Of a DNA stretch of 64,000 bases, positions 62,013 through 64,000 are shown piece by piece. Every line of letters starts with the position of its first letter. Position 1 is the first letter of the stretch. Made by a program: the position numbers and the translations under genes. Below the pieces are notes generated by a model, which worked only from the letters and a program-made list of their open reading frames with translations, made no database searches and was not told the DNA's origin. Source of the stretch: Strigops habroptila (lineage: Eukaryota > Chordata > Aves > Psittaciformes > Psittacidae); the NCBI RefSeq assembly GCF_004027225.2, contig NC_044277.2, positions 98,701,552 through 98,765,551 of the forward strand, read 5' to 3'.

Positions 62013-64000
62013 ATCCTGGGAGGAATAAGAGCTGAAGAAAGCCCAGCGGATGATGGTATGATAAATTTTCACCTTATAGCAGTCAGTACACCTACAGCAT
62101 ACCAAGCTGATATAGCTCCTAGTTAGTATGTAGTTAAGCTTTAAGCTGTCTGGTTTCCAAAGAGTGCCTGCCTGGGTGTTAGCCTCATCCTCTGATTATC
62201 TCAGCTTTCCTGCTTAGCACTGTGGAGAAAAGCTTAGAGAAAAAACCCATGGAGCTAAAACTGCCCTGACCTTTTTATGTGACCACTGAACCATAAGGAT
62301 GCTCATGGGGGTGAGACAGTAATACGAAAGAGGGAGATCAATGGGCCTTTTGCCTCTCAAGAGGATGGTGTAGATTTGGGTTTACACCCTAGTTGAGAAT
62401 TTATTCGGGAGCTGACAGCAAAGAATGAGCTGTAGAGGACTGGGTTATATCACGATGGAGTGGGGAAACAGTGCTTCCAGAGATATCTGGATGAGGAAAT
62501 TTGCTTGCTGGGTGGGTTGGCTTCAGAGAGGAGAAAGATACTTGGGGTAGAAGAACTGCCCTTTGACCACGTTTCATTCCTGGCACTGCTATCAGCTGTC
62601 AGTGTGCATGTTGCTTGGGATTTAATTCAGATCACTTGCTTTGTACGGTGGTGAACATTGTTTACAGCCATGAGGACGCCATAGAGGCAGGAGAGGGCAA
62701 TTGCAGGTACGCAGCAATGCCAATGGCTCCCTCCCATGACGGCATCTCCATTCAGCCCTCCCTGTCTTGCCAAGCTGCTGAATGCCAGAGGCTGGAAAAG
62801 GAATCTGTGTTCAATGAAATGGTTTCCAGGACTTGAATTCTCCTTTAGGAAATGAACCTCTTGGGCTGCCTCCATTCTCTTCTTTGTAACTTCTGTGTAA
62901 GAAGCAAACCACACTGCAGGCTTACTTTTTTTTTTCTCTAATATATTGTATTAATTGTGAGTACTTAACACGGGGTTTGGGCTGAGTTTTTGACTGGGCT
63001 TGCTGGTTATGCTGCATGGGGAATACTGGAGGGTGTGTCAGCTTTGAGTCATCTCATGGCATTCATAAAGTATAAACACTGTGGGTGTGGTACAGAGATG
63101 GTAACAGGTATAGAAATTGGTATGTATAATAGTAAACTCTCAAAATTCATGTTTACCTGAATAGATCACATGGTTTCTAGTACCACTCTTTGCCAAGCCT
63201 TTACATTTAGTTAAATGAATTCTCAACTGGACATGATGTTTTGTAGGAACGGAATCAAGATATCGAAGTGCCATCAAGTGATGTTGGATGCAGCAAACCT
63301 CTTGGTCACCTTTTCTCCAACTGTGCTTTCAGGGCGCTTTCAGCTCTGGCAGATTTCACATAAAGCTGCCTAATTCTGGACACTCTTAGCCAAGCCAGTA
63401 TTTTCGGCTCTCTCATTGGTAATCCCACAGCATATCAATGCTGGCCACAACTGGAGCATCATCTTCCTGCTTAGGAAGCCCGTATCCAATCCCAGAGACC
63501 ACAAGGAGAACAGTTTTCCTTCTGTTCCTTAGTTGTGCTAGACTTTAAATGTAATAGATATCTCACCACTTGCTAATCAGTATGCTGTCTGAGTGCAAGC
63601 TTTTCAGAAGACTGCATTTATAATGCACGTATCTCTGCGCTTTCATAACTGCTAGAAGTGATATTGTGGTGACTTTTTTTTCCCCCCATACACACCAAAT
63701 GTTCAGCTTGACAACTGGATCCAGTTCAATTTTGAACTACTTAATAGATTCCAGCCTTTTCCTGCTGCACTGTGGGTGGAAATAAATGACAATCAGACCC
63801 CAGGTTTCATGCCACATTTTTCTGTCCAGTTTCCCCTTCTTCCTCTTGAAATCAAAGGATGAAAAAATGAAAAAATCTTGCAGTCTGTTGGTAAAGCAAG
63901 CCAAGGAGCTATCTGAAGGTGTTCTGCTGCAAGCTCTCAGCAGGTCAACTGCTCTGATCATCTGCTTTTATATTCCTACCCTGTGGTAAAGTTTATTTTT

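Larger units (their letters stand above)
57887..64000. other. Intergenic region downstream of SNAP47
   Basis: Contains three minus-strand CR1 insertions (58026, 59860 and 61757) and simple repeats, with no gene I can identify. Short open segments with splice-like borders at 61335-61375 and from 63248 are not supported by homology. Confidence 0.5.

Noticed and set aside
63248-63375. Open segment after a TTTTGTAG acceptor-like site, possible terminal exon
   Set aside because: About 42 codons with no recognised similarity; the AATAAA at 63781 alone is not sufficient support.

Overview
This is a 64 kb window of avian nuclear DNA. Vertebrate genes with short exons and kilobase introns are interspersed with many fragments of the CR1 non-LTR retrotransposon, which carries the bird-typical 3' end (a GGTTTGGGTTGGAAGGGACC block and ATTCTATGA-type tail repeats). 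I cannot name the species from sequence alone.

Layout. Three protein-coding genes are recognised, and all their exon phases join in frame. (1) 1-19.3 kb, + strand: the 3' part of ALS2CL, a Rab5-linked alsin-like protein. Sixteen coding exons (2197-18065) give 577 C-terminal residues with eight MORN-type repeats and a complete VPS9 domain. The 5' half lies upstream of the window. (2) 28.4-21.8 kb, - strand: a complete JMJD4, a 2-oxoglutarate/Fe(II) JmjC lysyl hydroxylase. Six coding exons give 427 residues with the HxD...H metal triad. It converges tail-to-tail with ALS2CL. (3) 29.5-57.9 kb, + strand: a complete SNAP47, a Qb/Qc-type SNARE. Four conserved coding exons give 419 residues, and a phase-compatible upstream coding exon at 33104-33170 would make it 460 residues. 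JMJD4 and SNAP47 are head-to-head across one CpG island at about 29.1-29.6 kb. From 57.9 kb to the end I recognise no gene.

Repeats. At least 14 CR1 fragments are visible, most of them antisense to the gene that hosts them. Long T-runs and G/T-rich low-complexity tracts lie mainly on the sense strand of introns.

The genes do not form a pathway. ALS2CL and SNAP47 both act in membrane traffic (endosomal Rab5 and SNARE fusion), while JMJD4 modifies the translation termination factor eRF1. No CRISPR, operon or prokaryotic-style system is present. The most useful new observations are the upstream SNAP47 coding exon, the compact divergent promoter, and the linkage of ALS2CL to JMJD4/SNAP47, which are on different chromosomes in human.
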